DNA of 64,000 bases from Pseudomonas sp. FP2335. GTDB lineage: Bacteria; Pseudomonadota; Gammaproteobacteria; Pseudomonadales; Pseudomonadaceae. Shown here in pieces: positions 39,091-48,042 of the stretch. Numbering within the stretch: position 1 is the stretch's first letter; each line of letters opens with the position of its first letter. Both the position numbers and the translations under genes were made by a program. The notes under the pieces are model-generated. The model ran no database searches and was not told where the DNA came from. It saw only the letters and a list, made by a program, of their open reading frames with translations. The DNA is taken from contig NZ_CP117437.1 of NCBI RefSeq assembly GCF_030687535.1, positions 3,369,501 to 3,433,500 on the forward strand, given 5' to 3'.

Positions 39091-39191
39091 CGGGCGGGCT
39101 TGTGTGGGAGCGGGCTTGCTCGCGAATGCGGACTATCAGTTGATCGATCTGTGACTGATACACCGCCTTCGCGAGCAAGCCCGCTCCCACA
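39091..39191. repeat. Compound REP element
   Basis: GGGCGGGCTTG then TGTGGGAGCGGGCTTGCTCG at the left and CGAGCAAGCCCGCTCCCACA at the right. As at 36614-36733 the left outer segment is duplicated. It fills the convergent gap between the SCP2 and glucosidase genes. Confidence 0.87.
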
Positions 39192-39210
39192 TTTTGCTCC
39201 ACCACAGACC

Positions 39211-41847
39211 TTAGGCTTTCGGTTGCAGCAACAACGCCACCAACGCACTCCACCCCGTCTGATGCGACGCCCCCAGGCCGCGCCCTGTCTCTCCATGGAA
39301 ATACTCATGGAACAACACCAGGTCACAACTCGCCGGGTCCGCCTGCAACTGCGCATACCCCGCCATCGATGGCCGCAGGCCATTTTCATCGCGTAGAAAC
39401 AACCCCGTCAGCCGCTCACTGAGCCCGTCAGCCACGTCCTCAAGCGACGCCAGATAACCACTGCCCGTGGGGTACTCCACGGAGAAGTTGTCGGCGTAGT
39501 AGCGGTGAAATTCCCGCAGCGATTCGATCAGCATGTAATTCACCGGCATCCACAACGGCCCGCGCCAGTTGGAATTTCCGCCGTACAACCGCGAATCGGA
39601 TTCACCAGGCTGGTAGCTGGCACACAGGGTGTTGCCATTCATCTTCAGGGCCAGCGGTTGCTCGGCAAACGCCTTGGACAGGGAGCGCACACCAAACGCC
39701 GACAAAAACTCACGTTCATCCAGCATGCGCCGCAGCAGGTCCTTGGTACGTTCGCCGCGCAGCAGTGCCAGCAACAGGCGATTGCCCTGCCCCGGCTCGT
39801 TCCACCGCGAGACCAATTTGGCCAGGTCCGGGCGGTGCTTCATAAAGCCCAACAAACGCTCGCGCAACCCTTCCAGACCTTCATGCTCGCGCTGCTCCAG
39901 CACCAGCACCGCAAACAGCGGCATCAGCCCGACTATCGAACGCAGGCGCACCGGTTCATTGTTGCCGTCTGGGCGGCGCAGCACATCGTAGAAGAACAGG
40001 TCCTGCTCATCCCACAGACCTTCGGCGCTGTCATCCACGCGATTGATGGCGCCAGCGATATACAGGAAGTGCTCGAAAAACTTCACCGCGATGTCGACGT
40101 ACACCACATTTCGCCTGGCCAGCTCCAGAGCCATGCGCATCAAGTCAAGGGCATATGCCGCGACCCACGCCGTGCCATCCGCCTGATCCAGCTGATACCC
40201 CGGCGGCAGCGCGGCCGAGCGGTCGAACAAGGCAATGTTGTCCAAGCCGAGGAAACCACCCTGGAACAGGTTGCGCCCCTCGGCATCCTTGCGATTGACC
40301 CACCAGGAAAAATTCAACAGCAGCTTGTGGAAGATCCGCTCCAGGAAGTCCATGTCGCCTACGCTGGTCAGCGCCTTATCCTGCTGATACACGCGCCAAC
40401 TGGCCCAGGCATGTACCGGTGGGTTGGCGTCGTCGAAGCGCCACTCATACGCCGGCAACTGGCCATTGGGGTGCATGAAGCGGTCTTTGACCAGCAGCAA
40501 CAATTGTCTCTTGGCGTAGGCCGGATCAATCAGCGCAATCGCCACCGCCTGGAAGCCCTGGTCCCAGGAGGCATACCAGGGGTACTCCCAGGTGTCGGGC
40601 ATGGACAGGATGTCGAAGTTGGACAGGTGCCGCCAATGGCTGTTGCGGATATGCAACCGCTCGGCCGGCGGCGCGGGCTGGGCTGGGTCGCCGTCGAGCC
40701 ATTGGTTGACGTCGAAATAATACAGCTGCTTGGACCACAACAAACCGGCCAATGCCTGACGCTGTACGTTGCGTGCATCCTCAGACGCGATGCCCTGTTG
40801 CAAGGCTGCGTAGAAATCGTCGGCCTCCTGGCGCCGCAGCTCAAACAGCTTGCGCGCATTGACCTCAGGCGCGGCCACCGGCGCAAAACGCAGGTAGAGG
40901 GTTGTGCTTTGCAAGCCTGCCAATTCGAGGACGAACCGCGCAGCGACCTTGGTGCCGCTGTCCCGCCGGATCGCCGATTGGACGCCGCCCACCACATAAT
41001 CGTTGATCCCGTCCTTGAACGGCCCCGGCGCCGGTAGCCCATCCAAACGTGGGTGGTTACTCTCGTTCTCACAGAACAACCACTCCACCCCATCCTGGCC
41101 CCAGGCACTGAGGTAACGATCCGGCAGCTCATGATGACGCGCTAGCACCTGTTCGCCGTCGAGTACCAGGCGCGGCACTGGCGCATCAAAGGTCCAGCTC
41201 CAGTCGTTGCGCGCCCACACCTGGGGCAATACCTGCAAGCGGGTCGGCTGATCCGAACGGTTGTGCACGGTGACGCGCATGAAAATATCGTCGGGCTGAT
41301 GCTTGGCGTACTCGACGCTGACATCGCAGTAACGGTTGTCTTCAAACACCCCGGTGTCGAGGATTTCGTATTCGGCATCGCCCAGCCCACGGCGGGCGTT
41401 CTCGGCGATCAAGTCGGCGTAGGGAAAGGCCGCGTGCGGGTATTTATACAGCATGCGCATGTAGGCATGACTCGGCACGCCATCGACGAAAAAGTACAGT
41501 TCCTTGACGTCCTCGCCGTGGTTGCCCTCGGCGTTGTTCAGGCCGAACAGACGTTCCTTGATGATCGCGTCGCGCTCGTTCCACAGCGCCAGGCCCAGGC
41601 ACCAGCGTTGCGCGTTGTCGCTGAAACCGGCCAGGCCATCCTCGCCCCAACGGTAGGCGCGGCTGCGCGCATGTTCGTGTGGGAAATACGCCCAGGCGTC
41701 GCCGTCGGCGCTGTAGTCCTCGCGTACCGTGCCCCACTGGCGCTCGCTTAAATACGGGCCCCACTCGCGCCAGCGCTCGGCGTCCTGAGTCGCCAGGCGC
41801 TGGCCTTCGGTGGTGTCGGTTATTCGGGTTACGGGCGTGGCCGTCAT
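39211..41847 (-). CDS. GH63-like glucosidase (MGH1-type fold)
   Basis: An 878-residue cytoplasmic enzyme with an (alpha/alpha)6-barrel of the GH63/mannosyl-oligosaccharide glucosidase type. Candidate acid and base are the Asp in WYASWDQGFQA and the Glu in LFHEYFHGETGRG; other core motifs are GGNSNWRGPLWMPVNYML and GGFLGLDNIALFDR. No signal peptide is seen. Bacterial members act on alpha-linked glucose or glucosylglycerate-like compatible solutes; the substrate here cannot be fixed. The OprD porin gene lies upstream on the same strand, 69 nt away. Confidence 0.85.
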   Translation of the reverse strand: MTATPVTRITDTTEGQRLATQDAERWREWGPYLSERQWGTVREDYSADGDAWAYFPHEHARSRAYRWGEDGLAGFSDNAQRWCLGLALWNERDAIIKERLFGLNNAEGNHGEDVKELYFFVDGVPSHAYMRMLYKYPHAAFPYADLIAENARRGLGDAEYEILDTGVFEDNRYCDVSVEYAKHQPDDIFMRVTVHNRSDQPTRLQVLPQVWARNDWSWTFDAPVPRLVLDGEQVLARHHELPDRYLSAWGQDGVEWLFCENESNHPRLDGLPAPGPFKDGINDYVVGGVQSAIRRDSGTKVAARFVLELAGLQSTTLYLRFAPVAAPEVNARKLFELRRQEADDFYAALQQGIASEDARNVQRQALAGLLWSKQLYYFDVNQWLDGDPAQPAPPAERLHIRNSHWRHLSNFDILSMPDTWEYPWYASWDQGFQAVAIALIDPAYAKRQLLLLVKDRFMHPNGQLPAYEWRFDDANPPVHAWASWRVYQQDKALTSVGDMDFLERIFHKLLLNFSWWVNRKDAEGRNLFQGGFLGLDNIALFDRSAALPPGYQLDQADGTAWVAAYALDLMRMALELARRNVVYVDIAVKFFEHFLYIAGAINRVDDSAEGLWDEQDLFFYDVLRRPDGNNEPVRLRSIVGLMPLFAVLVLEQREHEGLEGLRERLLGFMKHRPDLAKLVSRWNEPGQGNRLLLALLRGERTKDLLRRMLDEREFLSAFGVRSLSKAFAEQPLALKMNGNTLCASYQPGESDSRLYGGNSNWRGPLWMPVNYMLIESLREFHRYYADNFSVEYPTGSGYLASLEDVADGLSERLTGLFLRDENGLRPSMAGYAQLQADPASCDLVLFHEYFHGETGRGLGASHQTGWSALVALLLQPKA

Positions 41848-41916
41848 GCGGTCCTCCGGCGCCTACAAGGTAGGGAGCAGTGTAGGACCCATCCACACCC
41901 GTGTGCACATGAAGGT

Positions 41917-43326
41917 TTAGAAGATCGCGTAGGTGTAGTTGAAGATCAGGCGGGTTTGATCCTGATCGGCAGTACCAGTGTTCTTGCCGTGGTAGGTGCC
42001 AGTCCGCAAAGTCGTCCCGAAACCTTTCAGAGGACCGGCCTGCACAACGTAGTCCAGACGGAAGTCGGCTTCGTTTTCTTTCTGGTCAGGGCCACCAGCC
42101 ACCTTGGACTTGATGTCCCGGCCATCCAGGTAAGCCACGGAAGCCTTCAGGCCGGGCACGTAGGCCTTGAAGTCATACGAGTACTGACCAAAGTTGACCT
42201 GCTCGCCCGCACGGGAGAACTGGCCGACCACGGCGTCGGTGAACAGGTAGAAATCGCTGCCGCCAGCACCCTGCGCATGCGGGTCGGCCAGGCTGCCCTG
42301 GTTCACCCACACAAAGCCGCCGTCGTCGCCCACGCCAATATGGCCAAGCATCAGGCTGCTGCCGCCCAGTTGGTAGGTGAAGGCCGCACTGTAGGTTTTG
42401 TTGTCCACTTCGTTGGCGTGCTTGGCGTAGCCACCGTTGTTGTTGAACTGGTAGCCACTCTGGCCGTTCTTGCCGTCACTGCTGCTGTCGAAGTAGCGCA
42501 GGTCGGTCTTGAACGATTGGTCATTGCCCAGCGGCAATACGTGGACCAGGCCGAAGTAGTTCTGTTTGTAGAAGTCTTGGAGTTGGGCGTAGTAGTACTG
42601 CAGCGTCAGGTTTTTCGCGATGACGTTGTCGGAGGAACCAAACGGCTTGTAGTCCACCCCACCGAACTTGAAGCTGTCGCTGTCGCGCTGGCCACCCGCC
42701 ACGCTCAAACCTGTGGAATTGCTGGAGGCGCGGCCTTCGACGCGGTTCAGTTCACCCCCGGTGAAGGTGACGTTGGGAATATCGCTGGAGGTGAGGATGC
42801 CGCCGTCAAAGGTTTGCGGGGCCACACGGCTATCGTTGGACACCAGGATCGGCAACACCGGCGCCAGGCCGCCACCGACATGCAACTCGGTCTGGGAAAT
42901 GCGGAACTTCACATTGCCTGCCGCGCGTCCAAACGCATCGGCGGGTTCGGTGCCGTTGTTCTTGGTCGGGAAGAAGCTGTTGCCATTGCCCGCCAGGCCT
43001 GCGCCCGCCGTATGGCCATCGCCACCGTCCAGACGCAGGGCGCCAAAGGCCATCACGTCGAAACCGACACCAACGGTGCCCTGGGTGAAACCGGACTTGT
43101 AGTCAAAGCGCAGCGCGGTGGCGGCTTCACGCAGATCGTTGTTGGTCCCCGAACGGTTATCGGCGCTGTAGTACATGGTCCGCGAACTCACGGACGCATG
43201 GCTGTCCTCAAGGAAACCGCTGTGTCCGTTGCCGGTGCCCAGCGAACCGAGCCCGAAATCATCTGCCCAAGCCTGTTGTGCAAGAACGGCGGCGGTGATG
43301 GATAACGCCAGTGTAGAAATTTTCAT
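41917..43326 (-). CDS. OprD-family outer-membrane porin
   Basis: A 469-residue porin with a signal peptide (MKISTLALSITAAVLAQQAWAD) and an 18-strand barrel pattern ending in phenylalanine (FNYTYAIF). The opening of the mature part (FLEDSHASVSSRTMYYSADNRSG) is the classic OprD/OpdK pattern. The family imports amino acids or aromatic and sugar acids; subgroup not determined. Divergent from hglS. Confidence 0.93.
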   Translation of the reverse strand: MKISTLALSITAAVLAQQAWADDFGLGSLGTGNGHSGFLEDSHASVSSRTMYYSADNRSGTNNDLREAATALRFDYKSGFTQGTVGVGFDVMAFGALRLDGGDGHTAGAGLAGNGNSFFPTKNNGTEPADAFGRAAGNVKFRISQTELHVGGGLAPVLPILVSNDSRVAPQTFDGGILTSSDIPNVTFTGGELNRVEGRASSNSTGLSVAGGQRDSDSFKFGGVDYKPFGSSDNVIAKNLTLQYYYAQLQDFYKQNYFGLVHVLPLGNDQSFKTDLRYFDSSSDGKNGQSGYQFNNNGGYAKHANEVDNKTYSAAFTYQLGGSSLMLGHIGVGDDGGFVWVNQGSLADPHAQGAGGSDFYLFTDAVVGQFSRAGEQVNFGQYSYDFKAYVPGLKASVAYLDGRDIKSKVAGGPDQKENEADFRLDYVVQAGPLKGFGTTLRTGTYHGKNTGTADQDQTRLIFNYTYAIF

Positions 43327-43615
43327 TAACGACGGCCCCTGAACATTTTTTTATGTGTGTGATGTGCGAAACGGCGTTTTCATCCCTGCGAACGTGACGA
43401 TTCTTTCATGCCGGATGGGGCCGATTCCGTGAAGAATTAGTTAGGAAAACCGTCGGAAAATGAAATTCTTCGTTGGCGGTTTTTTGTCATATTCACGTCA
43501 TCTCATTCATTTGCAGAATGAAGTCCTGAAGATTCTTCGTTTGCGCACACACCCCCTGCCCAACAAAATCCTGGCATCGGCTACGTCCACCACCATCGTC
43601 ATCAGGAATTTTTCT
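43327..43615. promoter_or_regulatory. Divergent oprD-hglS control region with a terminator-like hairpin
   Basis: A 289-bp gap. On the plus strand AAAACCG (43446-43452) pairs with CGGTTTT (43477-43483), followed by a T-run (GGTTTTTTG), which looks like an intrinsic terminator 130 nt before hglS. An inner GAA/TTC pairing can extend the stem. No riboswitch fold could be assigned. Confidence 0.5.
43446..43485 (+). terminator. Terminator-like hairpin in the hglS leader
   Basis: A 7-bp stem AAAACCG/CGGTTTT with a 24-nt loop and six consecutive T. No plus-strand gene ends upstream, since the neighbour is the divergent oprD gene, so if functional it acts as an attenuator or blocks stray transcription. 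Confidence 0.45.
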
Positions 43616-44992
43616 ATGCCCAGCACCGCACATGTCAGCCCCGACGAGATCCGCAAGGGCTTTTCCAAGGCCATGTCCGACATGTACCGAGATGAAGTTC
43701 CGCTGTATGGCGCACTGATGGCGCTGGTGGCCGAGACCAACACCCGCGTGCTCGAGGCCCAGCCGGACCTGGCGCAACAACTGCAACGCACCGGCGAAAT
43801 CCAGCGCCTGGACATGGAACGTCACGGCGCCATCCGCCTGGGCACCGCCTTCGAACTGGCAACCATCGGCCGTCTGTTTGCAGTGATGGGCATGCAACCG
43901 GTGGGCTACTACGACCTGACCCCAGCCGGCGTGCCGGTGCATTCCACCGCGTTCCGCGCCGTGCATGAGCAGGCGCTGCAAACCAGCCCGTTCCGCGTGT
44001 TCACCTCGCTGCTGCGCCTGGAACTGATCGACAACCCCGAGCTGCGCGCCTTCGCCGAAACCGCCCTGGCCAAGCGCTCAATCTTCACCCCTGGCGCCCT
44101 GGCGCTGATCGAACAAGCGGAAAAGGCTGGCGGCCTCAACGCCGTGGATGCCGAGGAATTTATCCTCCAGGCCCTGGAAACCTTCCGCTGGCATCACACC
44201 GCCACTGTCACCCGCGCGCAGTACCAGCAACTCAGCGACCAGCACCGCCTGATCGCCGACGTGGTGGCGTTCAAGGGCCCGCACATCAACCACCTGACCC
44301 CGCGCACCCTGGACATCGACCAAGTCCAGGCCGCCATGCCCGGCAAGGGCATCACGCCCAAGGCTGTGATCGAAGGCCCGCCACGCCGCCAGTGCCCGAT
44401 CCTGCTGCGCCAGACCAGCTTCAAGGCCCTCGACGAAGCCATCGCCTTCACCGACGCCAGAGGCAGCCACAGCGCCCGCTTCGGCGAAATCGAACAACGC
44501 GGCGTAGCCCTGACCCCCAAAGGCCGCGCGCTGTATGACCAGTTATTGAATGCCGCACGCGATGAACTGGGCGCGTTCCCCAACGAGGGCAATGCCGCAC
44601 GCTACATGCAACTGATGGAACAGCACTTCCAGGCCTTCCCCGACAACCACGCACACATGCGTGAACAGGGTCTCGCCTACTTTCGCTACTTCGCCACCGA
44701 TGCCGGCCTGGCGGCCCGTGGCCAAGCCGATCAACCACGCACACTGGAGGCACTGATCGCGGCAGGTCATGTGACAGTGGAGCCGTTGGTGTACGAAGAC
44801 TTTCTGCCGGTAAGCGCGGCGGGGATTTTTCAGTCGAACCTTGGGGATGCCGCGCAGAGTCATTACGCGGCCAATTCAAACAAGGCGGAGTTCGAGAAGG
44901 CGTTGGGGCGCCGGACGATTGACGAGTTGGAGTTGTATGGCGAGACGCAGCAGCGCTCGATTGAGGAATGCACTCAGGCGCTGCTCGCCTGA
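43616..44992 (+). CDS. hglS: 2-oxoadipate dioxygenase/decarboxylase HglS (YdcJ family)
   Basis: A 458-residue DUF1338 enzyme that converts 2-oxoadipate to D-2-hydroxyglutarate in the D-lysine branch of Pseudomonas lysine catabolism. The Fe(II) ligands H70 (RHGAIR, with substrate-binding R74) and H226 (GPHINHLTPR) occur at the positions known in P. putida HglS, and a glutamate in FGEIEQRG (residues 289-296) is the expected third ligand. The start at 43616 follows AGGAA. It stands alone. Confidence 0.93.
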   Translation: MPSTAHVSPDEIRKGFSKAMSDMYRDEVPLYGALMALVAETNTRVLEAQPDLAQQLQRTGEIQRLDMERHGAIRLGTAFELATIGRLFAVMGMQPVGYYDLTPAGVPVHSTAFRAVHEQALQTSPFRVFTSLLRLELIDNPELRAFAETALAKRSIFTPGALALIEQAEKAGGLNAVDAEEFILQALETFRWHHTATVTRAQYQQLSDQHRLIADVVAFKGPHINHLTPRTLDIDQVQAAMPGKGITPKAVIEGPPRRQCPILLRQTSFKALDEAIAFTDARGSHSARFGEIEQRGVALTPKGRALYDQLLNAARDELGAFPNEGNAARYMQLMEQHFQAFPDNHAHMREQGLAYFRYFATDAGLAARGQADQPRTLEALIAAGHVTVEPLVYEDFLPVSAAGIFQSNLGDAAQSHYAANSNKAEFEKALGRRTIDELELYGETQQRSIEECTQALLA

Positions 44993-45083
44993 AACAAGAT
45001 ACCCGCCCGGCTCACCAGCGTAATCCTTACGCCGTATTCGCCCCCAGAGCCCCAAGAGCCGGGTGGGTGACGGGCATCATAGG

Positions 45084-45100
45084 CAGCAACAGGGTTGCTG
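45084..45100 (+). other. Hairpin between hglS and the YdcH-like gene
   Basis: CAGCAAC-AGG-GTTGCTG is a perfect 7-bp hairpin, flanked by ACGG and CCGT that may lengthen the fold. It lies in the convergent gap; it lacks a T-run and may be a weak terminator. Confidence 0.4.
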
Positions 45101-45158
45101 TCCGTAAGATCAATCTGAACAAGTATGTCCGCCCCTTCTGTAGGGCGTGAGGCTTCAT

Positions 45159-45383
45159 TCAGCCCAACTGCTCCACAATCCTATCCTTGACCAACAACCG
45201 TTTCTTCTTCAGCTTCTCCACATCCTCATCGCTGGCACTGGCCGCTTCCGCCTTCAGAACCTCTTTGTCGGCATCCTCGTATTGAGTGAGCAGCGCATCC
45301 AGACGCTTGTCGCCCGCCCTGCGTTCATGAACGGCTTCCTTGCTCCAACCCAAGTCCTGATACAGGTCGTGTTTCACTGGCAT
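45159..45383 (-). CDS. YdcH-like small protein (DUF465)
   Basis: A 74-residue, highly charged, coiled-coil-prone protein. Its opening MPVKHDLYQDLG and the C-terminal LKKKRLLVKDRIVEQL are those of the YdcH/DUF465 family, whose role is unknown. The start at 45383 follows GGAGG; an upstream in-frame ATG lacks a ribosome site. Encoded alone. Confidence 0.85.
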   Translation of the reverse strand: MPVKHDLYQDLGWSKEAVHERRAGDKRLDALLTQYEDADKEVLKAEAASASDEDVEKLKKKRLLVKDRIVEQLG

Positions 45384-45496
45384 GACGTACCTCCGCATGT
45401 TGATCAATGGCTTACGCCCTTGAAGCTAGACCATTGCAAGGGGGGTGTCATGTTTGCGGTCACGACACTGTTCAAAATTCTGGGGCGGACTTTTGG

Positions 45497-45540
45497 GGGA
45501 GCGGGCTTGCTAGCGAAGGCTGACGCTCAGGCCAGCTCCC
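45497..45540. repeat. Degenerate REP at the uvrA-paralogue stop
   Basis: GGGAGCGGGCTTGC at the left and GCCAGCTCCC at the right, with the stop codon of the UvrA paralogue (45527-45529) inside. It is a shortened member of the REP family. Confidence 0.6.
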
Positions 45541-48034
45541 GGGCCAAGAACGGCGCGGTGCGGCTGGTTTTGCTTCTGGCCACTTGCTGCGGCGTGCCAC
45601 ACGCCACCACATTCCCCCCCAGATCTCCCGCCCCCGGCCCGATGTCGATCACCCAGTCACTTTGCGCCACCACACGCATCTCATGTTCCACCACCACGAC
45701 GCTGTGCCCCGCGTCCACCAGCTGATTGAGTTGGCTGAGCAGGCGGTCCACGTCCCGCGGATGCAGGCCGGTGGTGGGCTCGTCCAGGACGTACAGGGTC
45801 GCGCCCCGGGCATTGCGTTGTAGTTCGGTGGCCAACTTGATGCGTTGCGCCTCGCCGCCGGACAGTTCAGTCGCCGGCTGTCCCAGGCGCAGGTAACCCA
45901 GACCGATGTCACGCAAAACCTGCAACGACCGCAGTACCCCCGGTTGCTCGGCAAATACGTCAACGGCCTGTTCCACCGTCAACCCCAGCACCTGGGCGAT
46001 ATTCAGGCCTTGCCATTGGATGGCCAGTGTCTCGGGGTTGTAGCGCGCGCCATGGCAGGTCGGGCACGGTGCGTAGACGCTGGGCATGAACAGCAATTCC
46101 ACGCTGACAAACCCTTCACCCTCGCAGTTCGAGCAACGGCCCTTGGCGACGTTGAAGGAGAATTGCCCGGCGTCGTAATCACGTTTTTTCGCCGCCGGTG
46201 TCGCGGCAAACAGTTTGCGCACCTGATCGAACAAGCCGGTGTAGGTCGCAAGGTTGGAACGCGGGGTGCGGCCAATGGGTTTCTGGTCCACCTGCACCAG
46301 GCGACGGATCTGCTCCAGCCCGGCGCTGATGCGCCCACCGCTGGTTTGCGGGGCGGCGTCTTCCAGGCTCTGTTCTTCATCACTTTCCACGCTGCGCCCT
46401 AGGCCACTGCCCACCAGATCCAGCAGGGCCTGGCTGACCAGGCTGGACTTGCCCGACCCGGAAATCCCGGTAACCGCAGTAAAGCAGCCCAGCGGGAAGT
46501 CCACGCTCAGCGCGCGGAGATTGTTGCGCGTCACGCCTTCCAGTTTCAGCCAGCCGCTGGGCTCGCGACGCACCCGTGGCAAGGCGCTTTTTTCCGCGAA
46601 CAGGTATTCACGGGTCTGTGACGCTTCAACCTGCGCCAGGCCGGCCGGTGGCCCGCTGTACAGGACTTGCCCGCCATGCTCGCCCGCCGCCGGGCCCACA
46701 TCGATCAGCCAGTCGGCGCGGCGCATGGTTTCCAGGTCATGCTCGACCACAAACAACGAGTTGCCCGCCGCCTTCAAGCGGGCGAGCGCGGTGAACAATG
46801 CCTCGCCATCCGCCGGGTGCAGCCCCGCCGACGGCTCGTCGAGCACATAGATCACGCCAAACAGCTGCGAGCCCAATTGCGTCGCCAGCCGCAAGCGCTG
46901 CAACTCGCCGGACGACAACGTCGGCGTGCTGCGCTCCAGGGACAAATAGCCCAAACCCAGCTCGGTCAAGGTGCTGACCCGCTCCAGCAGGTCCTGGGCG
47001 ATGCGTTGGGCGGCCAGGCGCTTTTCCACCGACAGTTGCATGCTGTCCTGCCCCGCCGCCGCCGGCCGCAACAGCTCGGCCAGCTGGGTCAAGGACAGTT
47101 GCGACAACTCGCCAATGTCCACCCCGGCAAACTTTACCGACAGCGCCGCCTTTGTCAGCCGCTTGCCCTCGCATAAGGGGCAGGCGCTGCCCTGCATGAA
47201 CTGCGACACACGCTTTTTCATCAGCGCGCTTTGGCTGTGGGTGAAGGTGTGCAGCACGTAACGCCGCGCCCCGCTGAAGGTGCCCTGGTAACTCGGCTCC
47301 AGCTTGCGCTGCAACGCTTCGCGGGTCTGCTCCGGGGTGAGCCCTGCATACACCGGCACGGTGGGGGTTTCTTCGGTGAACAGGATCCAGTCGCGCTGCT
47401 TTTTCGGCAGCTCACGCCACGGGATGTCCACGTCATACCCCAGGGTCACGAGGATGTCGCGCTGGTTCTGGCCTTGCCACGCCAACGGCCAGGACGCCAC
47501 CGCGCGCTGGCGGATGGTCAGCGACGGATCGGGCACCATCAGCGCCTCGGTCACTTCATACACACGCCCCAGGCCGTGGCATTGCGGGCAGGCGCCTTGG
47601 GGCAGGTTCGGCGAAAAATCCTCGGCATACAGCATCGCCTGCCCCGGCGGATAACTGCCGGCGCGGGAGTAGAGCATGCGGATCAGGCTCGACAAGGTGG
47701 TGACGCTGCCCACCGACGAGCGCGCGTTTGGCGTACCGCGCTGTTGTTGCAGGGCTACGGCGGGCGGCAGGCCTTCGATGGAGTCCACATCCGGCACGCC
47801 GACCTGGTCGATCAGCCGCCGCGCATACGGCGCCACCGATTCGAAGTAGCGGCGCTGCGCCTCGGCATACACCGTGGAAAACGCCAGGGACGACTTACCC
47901 GAGCCCGACACCCCGGTGAACACCACCAGGGCATCCCGCGGGATGTCCACGTCGACGTTGCGCAGGTTGTGTTCGCGGGCGCCACGCACCCGCACGAAAC
48001 CGTGGAATTGAGGGGTGTTGCGCTGTGAAGTCAT
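45527..48034 (-). CDS. UvrA paralogue (class II) without UvrB-binding domain
   Basis: An 835-residue double-ABC protein of the UvrA family. Both Walker A sites (GVSGSGKSSLAF, GISGSGKSSLVS), two zinc-finger CxxC pairs (CPQCHG, CPLCEG; CSNCEG, CPTCHG) and two signature regions (LSSGELQRLRLA, LSGGEAQRIKLA) are present. It is about 100 residues shorter than housekeeping UvrA, and the segment after the first Walker A goes straight to the ATP-binding arm, so the UvrB-binding region is missing. Class II UvrAs act in DNA-damage or drug tolerance. The start at 48034 follows AAGG. Confidence 0.9.
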   Translation of the reverse strand: MTSQRNTPQFHGFVRVRGAREHNLRNVDVDIPRDALVVFTGVSGSGKSSLAFSTVYAEAQRRYFESVAPYARRLIDQVGVPDVDSIEGLPPAVALQQQRGTPNARSSVGSVTTLSSLIRMLYSRAGSYPPGQAMLYAEDFSPNLPQGACPQCHGLGRVYEVTEALMVPDPSLTIRQRAVASWPLAWQGQNQRDILVTLGYDVDIPWRELPKKQRDWILFTEETPTVPVYAGLTPEQTREALQRKLEPSYQGTFSGARRYVLHTFTHSQSALMKKRVSQFMQGSACPLCEGKRLTKAALSVKFAGVDIGELSQLSLTQLAELLRPAAAGQDSMQLSVEKRLAAQRIAQDLLERVSTLTELGLGYLSLERSTPTLSSGELQRLRLATQLGSQLFGVIYVLDEPSAGLHPADGEALFTALARLKAAGNSLFVVEHDLETMRRADWLIDVGPAAGEHGGQVLYSGPPAGLAQVEASQTREYLFAEKSALPRVRREPSGWLKLEGVTRNNLRALSVDFPLGCFTAVTGISGSGKSSLVSQALLDLVGSGLGRSVESDEEQSLEDAAPQTSGGRISAGLEQIRRLVQVDQKPIGRTPRSNLATYTGLFDQVRKLFAATPAAKKRDYDAGQFSFNVAKGRCSNCEGEGFVSVELLFMPSVYAPCPTCHGARYNPETLAIQWQGLNIAQVLGLTVEQAVDVFAEQPGVLRSLQVLRDIGLGYLRLGQPATELSGGEAQRIKLATELQRNARGATLYVLDEPTTGLHPRDVDRLLSQLNQLVDAGHSVVVVEHEMRVVAQSDWVIDIGPGAGDLGGNVVACGTPQQVARSKTSRTAPFLARELA

Positions 48035-48042
48035 GGTCAACC

